A DNA stretch of 64,000 nucleotides from Microbacterium faecale. Lineage in GTDB: Bacteria; Actinomycetota; Actinomycetes; Actinomycetales; Microbacteriaceae. Position numbers and translations under genes: made by a program. Location of the stretch: contig NZ_BMHO01000001.1 of assembly GCF_014640975.1 (NCBI RefSeq), forward strand, positions 1,002,166 to 1,066,165, in the 5' to 3' direction. Shown here one piece after another: positions 23,218 through 32,345 of the stretch; within the stretch, counting starts at the first letter, position 1; each line of letters opens with the position of its first letter. The notes below the pieces were generated by a model. It was not told the DNA's origin and did no database searches. It saw nothing but the letters and a program-made list of their open reading frames with translations.

Positions 23218-24447
23218 ATGACTGACGCAGAGGGCCCGAAGAACGACGGCGATGAGCAGGCCGACCGCACCGCTCCCGCCTCCGCCGACGCGCCTGCCGC
23301 AGAGCAGGCGCCGACCGATGGATCCGTGAACGACGCGGCCGAGGTTGCGAACGGAACCGAGGACGAGCCGCTGTACGAAGCCGCCGCCGAATCCGCGCAC
23401 GCGACGGAGGAGCCCGGATCCGCGGATGACGTGGCGCCGAGCGACGCCGCGCCGTACGACGCCCCGGGCGCCGAGCCCGAGCTGACGCGGAGCGGACCGG
23501 AGCCGCAGACGACGGAGTTCAGCGCCGAGGGCGCTTCCGGTGTGGATGCCGCGGACAGCTCCGTGAGCGCCGACCGTCGCGGCGAGGTCACCGCGCCCGA
23601 GACGACCGACGAGGAGCCCGACTACGAGGCCCTCGCGGCCGAGCTCGACCGGCTCGAGGCCGACACGGCCGCCGCCGCGCCCGTCGCTCCTGGCGCGCGC
23701 GAGCCCGAGCCGACGAACGAAACCGCGGATCCCTGGTTCGAGCCGGCGACGTCGCAGACGTTCTCCGCTTCCGAGCCGCAACACCAGCAGCCCGCCACGC
23801 TGGACGCGCCGGACGCGACGCCCCACGCGACGTCGACCCCGCCGCCCGCCGCCGCACCCGGTCCGATCTTCGTGCAGGCACCCGAGCCGCCGCGTAAGCG
23901 CGGCAACCGTGGCGCCGCCGGCCTCATCGGTCTCCTGGCAGCTGTCGTGTTCGCGCTGCTGTTCGCCGTTGTGAACTTCGCCTGGGAGGCGTTCCTCGGC
24001 TGGGGCACCGCGGCCGTCGGCGAGGGCACCACCGACCCCGCGACGTTCGTGACCGACGTGCTGCTGACGCCGCCGTTCTGGTTCACCGTCGTGGCGTTCT
24101 GGCTGTCGTTCTGGCTGCTCGGCGTGTTCGTGAACCGTGCGCGCTGGTGGTCGTGGGTCGTGCTCGGCATCATCGTCGCGCTGCTGACCTACGTTGGCGC
24201 GATCGTGGGCCACTTCCTCGAGGCGCCGTTCTGGAACCTCACCTCGGACGAGGGCGTCACGCTGCTCGGCAACCTCGTCTTCTCCCCGCTGGTGCTGCTC
24301 GCGTTCATCATCGCTCGCGAGGTCACCATCTGGTTCGGCTCGTGGGTGTCGCGTCGCGGAGCGCGCGTCACCAAGCTGAACGAAGAGGAGCGTGCGGAGT
24401 ACGACAAGGTCATGTCCGAGGGGCCGAAGGGTCCCGAGCGCGCCTGA
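23218..24447 (+). CDS. Membrane protein with long acidic disordered N-terminus
   Basis: A 409-residue protein of unknown function. Residues 1 to about 220 are rich in Ala, Glu, Asp, Pro and Thr, with no hydrophobic segment, and are predicted disordered and cytoplasmic. Four transmembrane helices follow: AAGLIGLLAAVVFALLFAVV, FWFTVVAFWLSFWLLGVFV, WWSWVVLGIIVALLTYVGAI and LLGNLVFSPLVLLAFIIARE. A basic then acidic tail ends the protein. ATG 23218 has AGGAG eight bases upstream. Similar proteins in Microbacteriaceae near rpoC are annotated hypothetical. Confidence 0.75.
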   Translation: MTDAEGPKNDGDEQADRTAPASADAPAAEQAPTDGSVNDAAEVANGTEDEPLYEAAAESAHATEEPGSADDVAPSDAAPYDAPGAEPELTRSGPEPQTTEFSAEGASGVDAADSSVSADRRGEVTAPETTDEEPDYEALAAELDRLEADTAAAAPVAPGAREPEPTNETADPWFEPATSQTFSASEPQHQQPATLDAPDATPHATSTPPPAAAPGPIFVQAPEPPRKRGNRGAAGLIGLLAAVVFALLFAVVNFAWEAFLGWGTAAVGEGTTDPATFVTDVLLTPPFWFTVVAFWLSFWLLGVFVNRARWWSWVVLGIIVALLTYVGAIVGHFLEAPFWNLTSDEGVTLLGNLVFSPLVLLAFIIAREVTIWFGSWVSRRGARVTKLNEEERAEYDKVMSEGPKGPERA

Positions 24448-24510
24448 CGGCGCTGACCGGTGACGAGGGCGAGGATCTGCGGATCTTCGCCCTCATCGCG
24501 TCCGGGGCGA

Positions 24511-24516
24511 GACAAT
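24511..24516 (+). promoter_or_regulatory. Leaderless-type -10 (GACAAT) for the 24523 gene
   Basis: GACAAT followed by exactly six bases and ATG 24523. The same hexamer and spacing precede the Rrf2 gene at 50243. Confidence 0.5.
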
Positions 24517-24522
24517 GAAGGC

Positions 24523-24987
24523 ATGACCAGTCGGGAACAGCTGCCGGATGCCGTGCTCACGTCGCTCGCGAGCATCGGCTACCTGGCGCTGCTCGTGGCG
24601 GGCCTCGGCTTCGCGAGCCTGTTGACCGACTCTGACGTGATCGAGACGCAGGGCGTCGGGCTGATCCCCGCCTACGTCGCGGCGGCCGTGGCGCTCGTGA
24701 CGTTCGCGCTGCTCGTGCGCAGCACCGTCGCGCGTGATCGGCCGAGCTACGTGTCCGTCGTCCCCATCGCGATCGGGGCGGCTCTCGCACATCTCGCCAC
24801 GCTCGCGCTGACGGCGGTCATCGACTCCGGCGACATCGGCGTCGCAATCGGCGTGGTCGGCGAAGTGCTCATCGGATGGGTGACGCCCGTCATCGCGCTC
24901 ACCGCCGCGATGGCGGCTTGGGCGGCGGTCGCGATGCGCCGTACGCGCGCCGACCGTCCACGCTGGCCGTGGGAGGACGAGGAGTAG
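24523..24987 (+). CDS. Four-helix membrane protein, hypothetical
   Basis: A 154-residue integral membrane protein with four predicted helices: ASIGYLALLVAGLGFASLL, AYVAAAVALVTFALLVR, VVPIAIGAALAHLATLALTAV and LIGWVTPVIALTAAMAAWAAVAM. The tail is short and charged (PRWPWEDEE). No recognised family; DUF6121-like proteins of this size occur in Microbacteriaceae, but I cannot confirm. ATG 24523 chosen from the GACAAT -10 six bases upstream; a longer frame from 24460 lacks support. Confidence 0.7.
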   Translation: MTSREQLPDAVLTSLASIGYLALLVAGLGFASLLTDSDVIETQGVGLIPAYVAAAVALVTFALLVRSTVARDRPSYVSVVPIAIGAALAHLATLALTAVIDSGDIGVAIGVVGEVLIGWVTPVIALTAAMAAWAAVAMRRTRADRPRWPWEDEE

Positions 24988-25042
24988 CGGCGGTTCGGCG
25001 TGCAGCCCCGTTCTCGCGACGGCTCGAACTGTGAAGCAGGCC

Positions 25043-25696
25043 CTACGCGCCGAAGTCGCGTGGGTCGAACGGCGCGTCGAGCGAGCTGGTGAGCTCCTTG
25101 AGCATCGCGTCGATCTGCGGATCCACGTACTCGCTCACTGCGGCGCGCACGCGCTGGCGGTGCGTCTCGAGGAGCCGACACACCTCGCGTCCGACGTCGT
25201 TCGCGAATGCGTCGGCGAGGTGCACCTCGCGTCGCAGCGACTGCTTCGCCTCCTCCGAGAGCGGCGGCAGGGGAGGGGTCTCCTGAGCGGCCTCGGCCTC
25301 GAAGTCGGCGATCGTGAAGAGGAAGGGCGCGCCGGGCTCGGGCTCGGGATCCAGCGGGAGGCCGTCGAACTCGGGCCCGAGATCCTCGCGCGGCCGGTAA
25401 CTGCGCGCGTTGTTGCGCGCCGCCTGCTGATCGAGCTCCGACTGCAGCAGCGGCAGGTTGTTGGCTGTGTACGTCGCGACACGCTGGTCGACGATCGTCT
25501 TGATGCGCGTCGAGAGGCCGTGCTGCACGCCGTGCGGCGTGTCGGTGTCGATTCCCGCGGCGGTGAGCACCGGGGATCCGAAGCAGCGCGAGCACGGGGA
25601 GCGGCGCCCGCGGTGCGTGGCCGGCTCCCAGCGGGGCAGCCAACGCAGCCAGGCATCGACGGCCTGGCTCACCCGGGTCTCCAGTGAGCGCTCCAT
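25043..25696 (-). CDS. Hypothetical soluble protein upstream of rpsL
   Basis: A 217-residue protein of unknown function, divergent from rpsL. Seen: an amphipathic N-terminal helix, a CSRCFGSP motif near residue 35 (two Cys that could contribute to metal binding), a long helical stretch (RIKTIVDQRVATYTANNLPL), and a helical C-terminus (DPQIDAMLKELTSSL). No membrane segment. Start ATG 25696 has TACCCT six bases upstream, so it is probably leaderless. Confidence 0.65.
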   Translation of the reverse strand: MERSLETRVSQAVDAWLRWLPRWEPATHRGRRSPCSRCFGSPVLTAAGIDTDTPHGVQHGLSTRIKTIVDQRVATYTANNLPLLQSELDQQAARNNARSYRPREDLGPEFDGLPLDPEPEPGAPFLFTIADFEAEAAQETPPLPPLSEEAKQSLRREVHLADAFANDVGREVCRLLETHRQRVRAAVSEYVDPQIDAMLKELTSSLDAPFDPRDFGA

Positions 25697-25702
25697 ACAC
25701 TC

Positions 25703-25708
25703 AGGGTA
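25703..25708 (-). promoter_or_regulatory. Leaderless promoter: TACCCT -10 for the 25696 gene
   Basis: On the minus strand TACCCT (AGGGTA at 25703-25708) is followed by six bases and the ATG at 25696. Confidence 0.5.
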
Positions 25709-25723
25709 GTGACACGCAGGCGT

Positions 25724-25752
25724 TTGCGGGCGGCGTGTCGCACGCGTATGAT
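25724..25752 (+). promoter_or_regulatory. str operon promoter
   Basis: TTGCGG (25724-25729), a 17-base spacer and TATGAT (25747-25752) form a near-consensus housekeeping sigma promoter. Transcription would start near 25759, leaving a leader of about 175 bases before rpsL. The leader has alternating GCG/CGC runs that may fold, but no clear regulator site was seen. Confidence 0.75.
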
Positions 25753-25934
25753 GGGTCAGTCTGCGTACATGCGTTTTCGCGTGCGCGCGAACACATAAGG
25801 GTTCAGGCCTGCGAACAGGTCCACCCCCACGGCATACCCATCGCAGTACATGTGAGCGTTCGTTCGCATGGGTGGGTCCGACGTGAAACATCACGCACTG
25901 CTGTCACCGTGCAGCATTTGAATCAAGGAGAGAC

Positions 25935-26303
25935 GTGCCAACTATTCAGCAGTTGGTTCGCAAGGGCCGCCAGACGAGGAAGAAGACCTCGAACTCGCCG
26001 GCTCTGAAGGCGAACCCGCAGCAGGCCGGCGTGTGCACCCGTGTGTACACCACCACCCCGAAGAAGCCGAACTCGGCGATGCGCAAGGTCGCTCGTGTGA
26101 AGCTCCGCAACGGCACCGAGGTGACGGCCTACATCCCCGGCGAGGGACACAACCTGCAGGAGCACTCGCTGGTGCTCGTGCGCGGCGGTCGTGTCAAGGA
26201 CCTCCCGGGTGTGCGTTACCGCATCGTCCGTGGCGCGCTCGACACGCAGGCCGTCAAGAACCGCAAGCAGGCGCGCAGCGTCTACGGCGCAAAGAAGGGT
26301 TGA
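25935..26303 (+). CDS. rpsL: 30S ribosomal protein S12
   Basis: Decoding-centre protein of the small ribosomal subunit, 122 residues, normal length. Streptomycin-relevant positions are wild type: Lys43 and Lys44 in TPKKPNSA, and Lys88 with [10 protein letters not shown] following. GTG start with AGGAGAG upstream. First gene of the str operon; rpsG begins six bases after its stop. Confidence 0.98.
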   Translation: MPTIQQLVRKGRQTRKKTSNSPALKANPQQAGVCTRVYTTTPKKPNSAMRKVARVKLRNGTEVTAYIPGEGHNLQEHSLVLVRGGRVKDLPGVRYRIVRGALDTQAVKNRKQARSVYGAKKG

Positions 26304-26308
26304 GTTAG

Positions 26309-26779
26309 ATGCCTCGTAAGGGTCCCGCACCCAAGCGCCCCGTCGTCAACGACCCGGTATACGGCGCCCCCGTTGTCACGCAGCTCGTGAACAAGATCCT
26401 CGTCCACGGCAAGAAGGCACTCGCCGAGAACATCGTCTACGGTGCACTCGCCGGTGTCGACGCCAAGTCGGACGGCGACGCGGTCGCCACGCTCAAGAAG
26501 GCGCTCGACAACGTGCGTCCCACGCTTGAGGTTCGCAGCCGCCGCGTCGGTGGGTCGACGTACCAGGTTCCGGTCGAGGTCAAGCCTCACCGTGCCAACA
26601 CGCTCGCCCTCCGCTGGCTCGTGAGCTACGCGAAGGGTCGTCGCGAGAAGACGATGACCGAGCGTCTCATGAACGAGATCCTCGACGCTTCCAACGGCCT
26701 GGGTGCCGCGGTGAAGCGCCGCGAGGACACGCACAAGATGGCGGAGTCCAACCGAGCCTTCGCGCACTACCGCTGGTAA
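26309..26779 (+). CDS. rpsG: 30S ribosomal protein S7
   Basis: Binds the 3' domain of 16S rRNA and nucleates head assembly. The 156-residue protein has the family start [12 protein letters not shown] and the conserved VEVKPHR and [15 protein letters not shown] segments. It starts five bases after the rpsL stop, so the two are co-transcribed and probably translationally coupled. A strong hairpin follows before fusA. Confidence 0.98.
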   Translation: MPRKGPAPKRPVVNDPVYGAPVVTQLVNKILVHGKKALAENIVYGALAGVDAKSDGDAVATLKKALDNVRPTLEVRSRRVGGSTYQVPVEVKPHRANTLALRWLVSYAKGRREKTMTERLMNEILDASNGLGAAVKRREDTHKMAESNRAFAHYRW

Positions 26780-26794
26780 TCACCACAGCGCCAG

Positions 26795-26838
26795 ACGTCG
26801 GCTCCGGATCCGTCCCCGGGGCGATCCGGAGCCGACGT
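26795..26838 (+). terminator. Strong hairpin between rpsG and fusA
   Basis: A perfect 16-base stem (ACGTCGGCTCCGGATC at 26795-26810 with its complement at 26823-26838), a 12-base loop and then the T-rich TCCTGTTTCAT. This is terminator-like inside the str operon and could lower fusA transcription relative to the ribosomal proteins or mark an RNA-processing site. Confidence 0.7.
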
Positions 26839-26875
26839 TCCTGTTTCATCTGATCTCTCACGTAAGGACATCGAA

Positions 26876-28990
26876 GTGGCACAAGACGTGCTCACCGACC
26901 TCAAGAAGGTCCGCAACATTGGCATCATGGCGCACATCGATGCCGGTAAGACCACGACTACCGAGCGCATCCTGTACTACACGGGCGTCAACCACAAGAT
27001 CGGTGAGACGCACGACGGTGGCGCGACGACGGACTGGATGGAGCAGGAGCAGGAGCGTGGCATCACGATCACGTCCGCTGCTGTGACGTGCTTCTGGGAC
27101 AACAACCAGGTCAACATCATCGACACCCCCGGCCACGTCGACTTCACGGTCGAGGTCGAGCGCTCGCTTCGCGTGCTCGACGGCGCCGTTGCCGTCTTCG
27201 ACGGCAAGGAGGGCGTGGAGCCCCAGTCGGAGACGGTGTGGCGTCAGGCCGACAAGTACAACGTCCCGCGCGTCTGCTTCGTCAACAAGATGGACAAGCT
27301 CGGTGCGGACTTCTACTTCACCGTTCAGACGATCATCGACCGCCTGAAGGCGACCCCGATCGTCATGCAGCTGCCCATCGGCGCTGAGAGCGACTTCACC
27401 GGCGTCGTCGACCTGCTCAGCATGAAGGCCTTCGTGTGGCCGGGCGATGCTAAGGGCAACGTCGAAATCGGCGCCATGTACGAGACGCAGGAGATTCCCG
27501 CGGACCTCCAGGCCAAGGCTGAGGAGTACCGCGAGAAGCTCGTCGAGGCGGCCGCTGAGGCCGATGACGAGCTGCTCGAGAAGTTCTTCGGTGGCGAAGA
27601 GCTCACGATCGACGAGATCAAGTCGGGTATCCGCAAGCGCACGATCGCGGGCGACGCGTTCCCCGTGTTCTGTGGTTCGGCATTCAAGAACCGCGGAGTG
27701 CAGCCGATCCTCGACGCTGTCGTCGACTTCCTCCCGTCGCCGGTCGACGTGCCCGCCATCGAGGCGCACGACCCGAAGGACGAGTCGAAGATCATCGAGC
27801 GTCACGCCGACGCCGACGAGCCGTTCGCGGCGCTGTCGTTCAAGGTCGTCTCGCACCCGTTCTTCGGTCGCCTGACCTACATCCGCGTCTACTCGGGTTA
27901 CCTCGAGTCCGGTGCGCAGATCGTCAACTCGACCAAGGGCCGCAAGGAGCGCATCGGGAAGATCTTCCAGATGCACGCCAACAAGGAGCAGCCGGTCGAG
28001 TCGGTCACCGCTGGCCACATCTACGCGGTCATCGGCCTCAAGGACACGACGACGGGCGACACGCTCAGCGACGCGGCCGCACCGGTCGTGCTCGAGTCGA
28101 TGACGTTCCCGGAGCCCGTGATCGAGGTCGCCATCGAGCCGAAGACGAAGGCTGACCAGGAGAAGCTCGGTCTCGCCATTCAGAAGCTCGCCGAAGAGGA
28201 CCCGACGTTCCGCGTCGAGAACAACCCGGAGACCGGTCAGACGATCGTCAAGGGCATGGGTGAGCTGCACCTCGACATCCTCGTGGACCGCATGAAGCGC
28301 GAGTTCAAGGTCGAGGCGAACGTCGGCAAGCCGCAGGTGGCGTACCGCGAGACGATCCGCAAGGCCGTTGAGCGTCACGACTACACGCACAAGAAGCAGA
28401 CGGGTGGATCGGGTCAGTTCGCGAAGATCCAGTTCCGTCTCGACCCGCTCGAGGTCGAGGGCGACAAAGTGTACGAGTTCGAGAACAAGGTCACTGGTGG
28501 CCGCGTTCCGCGCGAGTACATCCCCTCGGTCGACCAGGGCTTCCAGGACGCGATGAACGTCGGCGTGCTCGCCGGCTACCCGCTCGTGGGCGTCAAGGCG
28601 ACGCTCGTCGACGGTGCCGCGCACGACGTCGACTCCTCGGAGATGGCGTTCAAGATCGCCGGTTCGATGGGCTTCAAGGAGGCCATCCAGAAGGCGAGCC
28701 CCGCGCTGCTCGAGCCGCTCATGGGCGTCGAGGTCCGTACGCCCGAGGAGTACATGGGCGACGTCATCGGCGACCTGAACTCGCGTCGCGGTCAGGTGCA
28801 GTCGATGGAGGACGCCGCGGGCGTCAAGGTCATCAAGGCCCTGGTTCCGCTCTCGAGCATGTTCGGTTACATTGGCGACCTGCGTTCGCGTACGTCCGGC
28901 CGCGCTGTCTACTCCATGGAGTTCGACAGCTACGCCGAGGTGCCGAAGGCGGTTGCCGACGAGATCATCCAGAAGGGCAAGGGCGAGTAA
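26876..28990 (+). CDS. fusA: Translation elongation factor G
   Basis: GTPase that drives tRNA-mRNA translocation and ribosome recycling. The 704-residue protein has the G1 loop [15 protein letters not shown], switch-region sequence [15 protein letters not shown]3 DTPGHVDF and G4 NKMDKLG. It also has the domain IV segment [11 protein letters not shown] and the C-terminal [23 protein letters not shown] 26876 has AAGGA seven bases upstream. Codon choice is highly biased, as expected for a highly expressed gene. Confidence 0.98.
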   Translation: MAQDVLTDLKKVRNIGIMAHIDAGKTTTTERILYYTGVNHKIGETHDGGATTDWMEQEQERGITITSAAVTCFWDNNQVNIIDTPGHVDFTVEVERSLRVLDGAVAVFDGKEGVEPQSETVWRQADKYNVPRVCFVNKMDKLGADFYFTVQTIIDRLKATPIVMQLPIGAESDFTGVVDLLSMKAFVWPGDAKGNVEIGAMYETQEIPADLQAKAEEYREKLVEAAAEADDELLEKFFGGEELTIDEIKSGIRKRTIAGDAFPVFCGSAFKNRGVQPILDAVVDFLPSPVDVPAIEAHDPKDESKIIERHADADEPFAALSFKVVSHPFFGRLTYIRVYSGYLESGAQIVNSTKGRKERIGKIFQMHANKEQPVESVTAGHIYAVIGLKDTTTGDTLSDAAAPVVLESMTFPEPVIEVAIEPKTKADQEKLGLAIQKLAEEDPTFRVENNPETGQTIVKGMGELHLDILVDRMKREFKVEANVGKPQVAYRETIRKAVERHDYTHKKQTGGSGQFAKIQFRLDPLEVEGDKVYEFENKVTGGRVPREYIPSVDQGFQDAMNVGVLAGYPLVGVKATLVDGAAHDVDSSEMAFKIAGSMGFKEAIQKASPALLEPLMGVEVRTPEEYMGDVIGDLNSRRGQVQSMEDAAGVKVIKALVPLSSMFGYIGDLRSRTSGRAVYSMEFDSYAEVPKAVADEIIQKGKGE

Positions 28991-29013
28991 CACTCGCCTC
29001 CCCGACGGCTCTG

Positions 29014-29044
29014 GGGTGGGGTCGGCGTCAGGTCGGCCCCATCC
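29014..29044 (+). terminator. Weak hairpin after fusA
   Basis: GGGTGGGGTCGGC (29014-29026) and GTCGGCCCCATCC (29032-29044) pair at 10 of 13 positions over a five-base loop. It may partly terminate fusA transcription ahead of the separate tuf leader. Confidence 0.4.
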
Positions 29045-29074
29045 ACAACGCACAACTTCACACAGACTCGTCTC

Positions 29075-29083
29075 TATTAGACT
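29075..29083 (+). promoter_or_regulatory. Possible tuf promoter -10 element
   Basis: The A+T-rich segment CTATTAGACTGAAATAAA (29074-29091) stands out in the 164-base fusA-tuf gap and contains TATTAG and TAGACT as candidate -10 hexamers. No good -35 at standard spacing. tuf often has its own promoter in actinobacteria. Confidence 0.35.
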
Positions 29084-29154
29084 GAAATAAACCCCGGAGG
29101 ATCCGGTCGCATCCAGCGCCCGGTGCCCTCCACGAACGTCCTGAGGAGGACCCA

Positions 29155-30348
29155 GTGGCTAAGGCCAAGTTCGAGCGCAGCAAGCCGCACGTCAACATCG
29201 GAACCATCGGTCACGTTGACCACGGCAAGACCACGCTTACCGCCGCCATCTCGAAGGTGCTGGCCGACAAGTACCCGTCGGACGTCAACGTCCAGCGTGA
29301 CTACGGCTCGATCGACTCGGCTCCGGAGGAGCGCGACCGCGGTATCACGATCAACGTTTCGCACGTCGAGTACGAGACGCCCGCGCGTCACTACGCGCAC
29401 GTTGACGCCCCTGGTCACGCTGACTACGTCAAGAACATGATCACCGGTGCCGCCCAGATGGACGGCGCGATCCTCGTGGTCGCGGCGACCGACGGCCCGA
29501 TGGCTCAGACGCGTGAGCACGTCCTGCTCGCCAAGCAGGTCGGCGTTCCCTACCTGCTCGTCGCGCTCAACAAGTGCGACATGGTCGACGACGAGGAGAT
29601 CCTGGAGCTCGTCGAGCTCGAGGTGCGCGAGCTGCTCTCCTCGCAGGGCTTCGACGGCGACAACGCTCCCGTCGTGCAGGTGTCCGGTTACCAGGCACTC
29701 CAGGGCGACGAGAAGTGGACGCAGGCGATCGTCGACCTCATGCAGGCCGTCGACGACTCCGTTCCGGAGCCCGTCCGTGACCGCGACAAGCCGTTCCTGA
29801 TGCCGATCGAGGACGTCTTCACGATCACCGGTCGTGGCACGGTCGTCACGGGTCGCGCCGAGCGCGGCACCCTCGCGATCAACTCCGACGTCGAGATCGT
29901 CGGCATCCGCGACACCCAGAAGACCACGGTCACGGGTATCGAGATGTTCCACAAGCAGCTCGACGAGGCCTGGGCCGGCGAGAACTGTGGCCTCCTGCTT
30001 CGCGGTCTGAAGCGTGAGGACGTCGAGCGCGGCCAGGTCGTCGTCAAGCCCGGTTCGGTGACCCCTCACACGAACTTCGAGGGCACGGCCTACATCCTCT
30101 CGAAGGAAGAGGGCGGCCGTCACAACCCGTTCTACACGAACTACCGTCCGCAGTTCTACTTCCGTACGACGGACGTCACGGGCGTCATCTCGCTGCCCGA
30201 GGGCACCGAGATGGTCATGCCGGGTGACACCACGGACATGACGGTCGAGCTGATCCAGCCGATCGCCATGGAAGACGGTCTCGGCTTCGCGATCCGTGAG
30301 GGTGGCCGCACGGTCGGCGCCGGCACGGTGACGAACGTCATCAAGTAA
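29155..30348 (+). CDS. tuf: Translation elongation factor Tu
   Basis: Delivers aminoacyl-tRNA to the ribosome. The 397-residue protein has G1 [14 protein letters not shown], switch [16 protein letters not shown]3 DAPGHADY and G4 NKCDMVDD. Domain II has [13 protein letters not shown] and domain [20 protein letters not shown] 29155 follows GAGGAGGA. Very strong codon bias. Terminated by the hairpin at 30366-30405. Confidence 0.98.
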   Translation: MAKAKFERSKPHVNIGTIGHVDHGKTTLTAAISKVLADKYPSDVNVQRDYGSIDSAPEERDRGITINVSHVEYETPARHYAHVDAPGHADYVKNMITGAAQMDGAILVVAATDGPMAQTREHVLLAKQVGVPYLLVALNKCDMVDDEEILELVELEVRELLSSQGFDGDNAPVVQVSGYQALQGDEKWTQAIVDLMQAVDDSVPEPVRDRDKPFLMPIEDVFTITGRGTVVTGRAERGTLAINSDVEIVGIRDTQKTTVTGIEMFHKQLDEAWAGENCGLLLRGLKREDVERGQVVVKPGSVTPHTNFEGTAYILSKEEGGRHNPFYTNYRPQFYFRTTDVTGVISLPEGTEMVMPGDTTDMTVELIQPIAMEDGLGFAIREGGRTVGAGTVTNVIK

Positions 30349-30365
30349 GACCCTTCCGGTCCTGC

Positions 30366-30405
30366 TGAGAAGCGGGCGGATCCTTCGGGATCCGCCCGCT
30401 TTCTC
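30366..30405 (+). terminator. tuf intrinsic terminator
   Basis: AAGCGGGCGGATCC (30370-30383), a TTCG tetraloop and the perfect complementary arm (30388-30401), followed by TTCTC that pairs with GAGA upstream. One of the clearest terminators in the window. Confidence 0.85.
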
Positions 30406-30443
30406 GTTGCACGAGCGGATCCGCGCGGCCGGCGCGGGTGCGC

Positions 30444-30989
30444 TTACTCGTCGGAGGCGCTGACGAGCGCGTCGAAGAAGCGCAGTACCGCCGCGCGGTC
30501 CGCGGGCGACAGCTGCGAGACGGCCTCGAAGCGCCGCGCGTGGCTGCGGCCCACCGTGGCGCGCGCCGATCTGAGCGTCTCGGGCGTCACGTCGATGGCC
30601 GTGCTGCGGCGGTCGTCGGGGTGTGCGCGGCGGCGGATATGCCCGCCGGACTCCAGTCGGTCCATGAGCTTCGTCGTGGCGGCGGGGGAGATAGCGAGGT
30701 GCGCGGCGATCGCCCCCGGGGTCGCGACGACGCCCTGGCGCTGCGCGGCGATGAGGTAACGCAGCGCCCGCATGTCGGTGTCACCGAGACGCATGTAACG
30801 CCGGGAGCGCTCGCTCATGGCCCGTTCCACGCCGCGCCACGCGCTCATCGCTTCGAGCACAGCCACGGTCTCCGCCACGTCGTCGTCCGACAGATGCGAA
30901 CGGGTGACGAGCTCCTCCGCGGGGTCGAGTAGGCGGGGGTCGATCAACGACGCCAGATCGCTCACGCGACGCTCCTCCTGCCCGTCCAT
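30444..30989 (-). CDS. MarR-family transcriptional regulator
   Basis: A 181-residue winged-helix repressor. The HTH covers TPGAIAAHLAISPAATTKLM, followed by DRLESGGHIRRRAHPDDRRS, whose last part is the MarR wing with the conserved Asp-Asp-Arg. An N-terminal helical region (residues 1-60) gives the dimer interface. ATG 30989 has TAGAAT six bases upstream. Its target is unknown; the divergent VanZ-like gene is a candidate by position. The C-terminus faces the tuf terminator. Confidence 0.92.
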   Translation of the reverse strand: MDGQEERRVSDLASLIDPRLLDPAEELVTRSHLSDDDVAETVAVLEAMSAWRGVERAMSERSRRYMRLGDTDMRALRYLIAAQRQGVVATPGAIAAHLAISPAATTKLMDRLESGGHIRRRAHPDDRRSTAIDVTPETLRSARATVGRSHARRFEAVSQLSPADRAAVLRFFDALVSASDE

Positions 30990-30995
30990 CCTCCG

Positions 30996-31001
30996 ATTCT
31001 A
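30996..31001 (-). promoter_or_regulatory. Leaderless promoter: TAGAAT -10 for the marR-type gene
   Basis: On the minus strand TAGAAT (ATTCTA at 30996-31001) is followed by six bases and the ATG at 30989. Confidence 0.55.
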
Positions 31002-31153
31002 CGCCTCCGAAAAAATTCATCTGAGCATACGGTTAACCGAGCGTAGTAGGCAGGGTTTGCGCCGTGGCCGGAGCCGCGGTTGAGGCGGAGAGTAAGCGCT
31101 TCGTGACCGTGTTCTCAGCTTCATGCTGACGTCGAGCGTCTAACCTGCCCCAT

Positions 31154-31762
31154 ATGACGTACGCAGACGACGACCGCAAGCCGCGCCGTAGCCGCCTGCG
31201 CGTCGGCCTCGCGACGGTGCTCTTCATCTTCTATCTCGGGTTCGTGATGTGGGTGACGATGACCCCGAGCCTCGACGGCGTCGGCGTCGATACCGTCGCC
31301 GATCGAGTGCTGAGCGTCCTCCATCGCATCGGCGTGCCCGAGAGCTTCGGCTACATGGAGCTCGAGTTCGCGGCGAACATCGGCATGTTCATCCCGCTCG
31401 GCTTCTTGCTCGGCCTGGCGCTTCCCGGGTGGGGCTGGTGGCTCGCACTCATCCTGTTGCCCGCGTACTCGATCGGCATCGAGTGGTTCCAGAGCGAGTT
31501 CCTTGGCGATCGTGTCGGAGATGTGCGCGACATCATCTCCAACTCCCTCGGCGCCTGGATCGGCACGCTCATCGCGGCGACGCTGCGCGCGATGGTGCAC
31601 GCCCGCGACGCAAAGGTGCTCGCCCGCGCCAAGTGGGAAGAGGAACGCGCTCGCCGTACGCAGCGTGCGTCGCGGGATCCGAACCGCACCGCCGTGCTCG
31701 AGGAGCTCGGCGTCCCCGTTGACCGTACGCCGACGGCCCCCACCCGCCAGATCCCGTTCTGA
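31154..31762 (+). CDS. VanZ-like membrane protein
   Basis: A 202-residue VanZ/acidobacterial-type membrane protein. Seen: first helix VGLATVLFIFYLGFVMWVT, conserved FAANIGMFIPLGFLLGLALP, then WWLALILLPAYSIGIEWFQ and DVRDIISNSLGAWIG, the last being the VanZ hallmark. A basic cytoplasmic tail (from about residue 150) follows. VanZ gives low-level teicoplanin resistance in enterococci; in actinobacteria the role is unknown. A TAACCT hexamer seven bases before the ATG suggests a leaderless transcript. Confidence 0.88.
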   Translation: MTYADDDRKPRRSRLRVGLATVLFIFYLGFVMWVTMTPSLDGVGVDTVADRVLSVLHRIGVPESFGYMELEFAANIGMFIPLGFLLGLALPGWGWWLALILLPAYSIGIEWFQSEFLGDRVGDVRDIISNSLGAWIGTLIAATLRAMVHARDAKVLARAKWEEERARRTQRASRDPNRTAVLEELGVPVDRTPTAPTRQIPF

Positions 31763-31786
31763 CGCGGCACTCCCGGCCCCACACGC

Positions 31787-31847
31787 TGAGGGTCGCCAGA
31801 GTTTGCAGCTTCGGGGCATCCCGAGCTGCAAACTCTGGCGACCCTCA
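31787..31847. repeat. GGGTCGCCA palindrome, copy 3 (arm types A/A)
   Basis: A perfect 24-base inverted repeat, 31787-31810 with 31824-31847 (outer part TGAGGGTCGCCAGAGTTTGC). The short loop itself contains CGGG/CCCG. Both arms are type A. It lies 24 bases after the VanZ-like stop and would be a very strong terminator for it. Confidence 0.88.
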
Positions 31848-31856
31848 CGTGGGGAT

Positions 31857-31909
31857 CCACAGGGGCTCACCGTCAGGGTGGTCGGTGTGTTGACGTGAGG
31901 CTCCTGTGG
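31857..31909. repeat. Imperfect inverted repeat after the VanZ-like gene
   Basis: CCACAGGGGCTCACCGTCA (31857-31875) pairs imperfectly with TGACGTGAGGCTCCTGTGG (31891-31909). It directly follows palindrome copy 3. Confidence 0.5.
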
Positions 31910-32051
31910 TGGGCGCCTGCGCGTGAGTGCGCGCGCTCCCGTCCGCGTTCGACTGTCGGATCACACACCCATAGTGGGGAGACGACACTCGATTATTGGA
32001 CTACACATGACCGGATATTCGGAGTACAATAATGGCGAAGCTCACAAATGA
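31910..32051. promoter_or_regulatory. A+T-richer region upstream of the toxin-antitoxin-like pair
   Basis: From 31960 the sequence is visibly A+T-rich, unlike its neighbours. TACAAT (32025-32030) is a good -10; TTGGAC at 31996 is too far upstream to be its -35. Short ORFs starting ATG 32033 and ATG 32048 end quickly and are not considered genes. Confidence 0.4.
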
Positions 32052-32336
32052 CGGATCGTCCTCGCACGCTCCGCCTATAAACATGGATACGACCGGTTCG
32101 ACGCTCTCGCGGCGATAAGACGCACGCGATTGGCCGCCGATCCGTTCGAGGATTCGCGGGTCTCGTCGCAGCCGGATCCAGCCGGTTGGATTGGCCCCGC
32201 GATCAACGGAACCGAGATCGAGGTCTTCGCCGAAGTTGACCATGGCGCCCGAGAGATCTGGATCTTTCACATGATGGAGGCTCGTGCGCACGTCATCCGT
32301 CGGATCCAGAAGGCCGAGAAATCGGAGAGGCAGTGA
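32052..32336 (+). CDS. Putative toxin of a type II toxin-antitoxin pair (start codon unresolved)
   Basis: The frame reads RIVLARSAYKHGYDRFDALA from 32052, then a DPFEDSRV region, then WIGPAINGTEIEVFAEVD and EIWIFHMMEARAHVIRRI. This resembles small toxins in which a KHG segment near the N-terminus and an IFHxMxAR strand near the C-terminus are conserved and which pair with ribbon-helix-helix proteins. The frame has a stop at 32049-32051 and no ATG or GTG before the homologous part. The only in-frame start is TTG 32130, which would cut the KHG segment. An ATG at 32048 is one base out of register, so a frameshifted or decayed start is possible. The stop is nine bases before the next ATG. Confidence 0.5.
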   Translation, partial: RIVLARSAYKHGYDRFDALAAIRRTRLAADPFEDSRVSSQPDPAGWIGPAINGTEIEVFAEVDHGAREIWIFHMMEARAHVIRRIQKAEKSERQ

Positions 32337-32345
32337 GGAAGCACC

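Noticed and set aside
25935..26303. Possible streptomycin-resistance change in S12
   Set aside because: Lys43 and Lys88 are both wild type.
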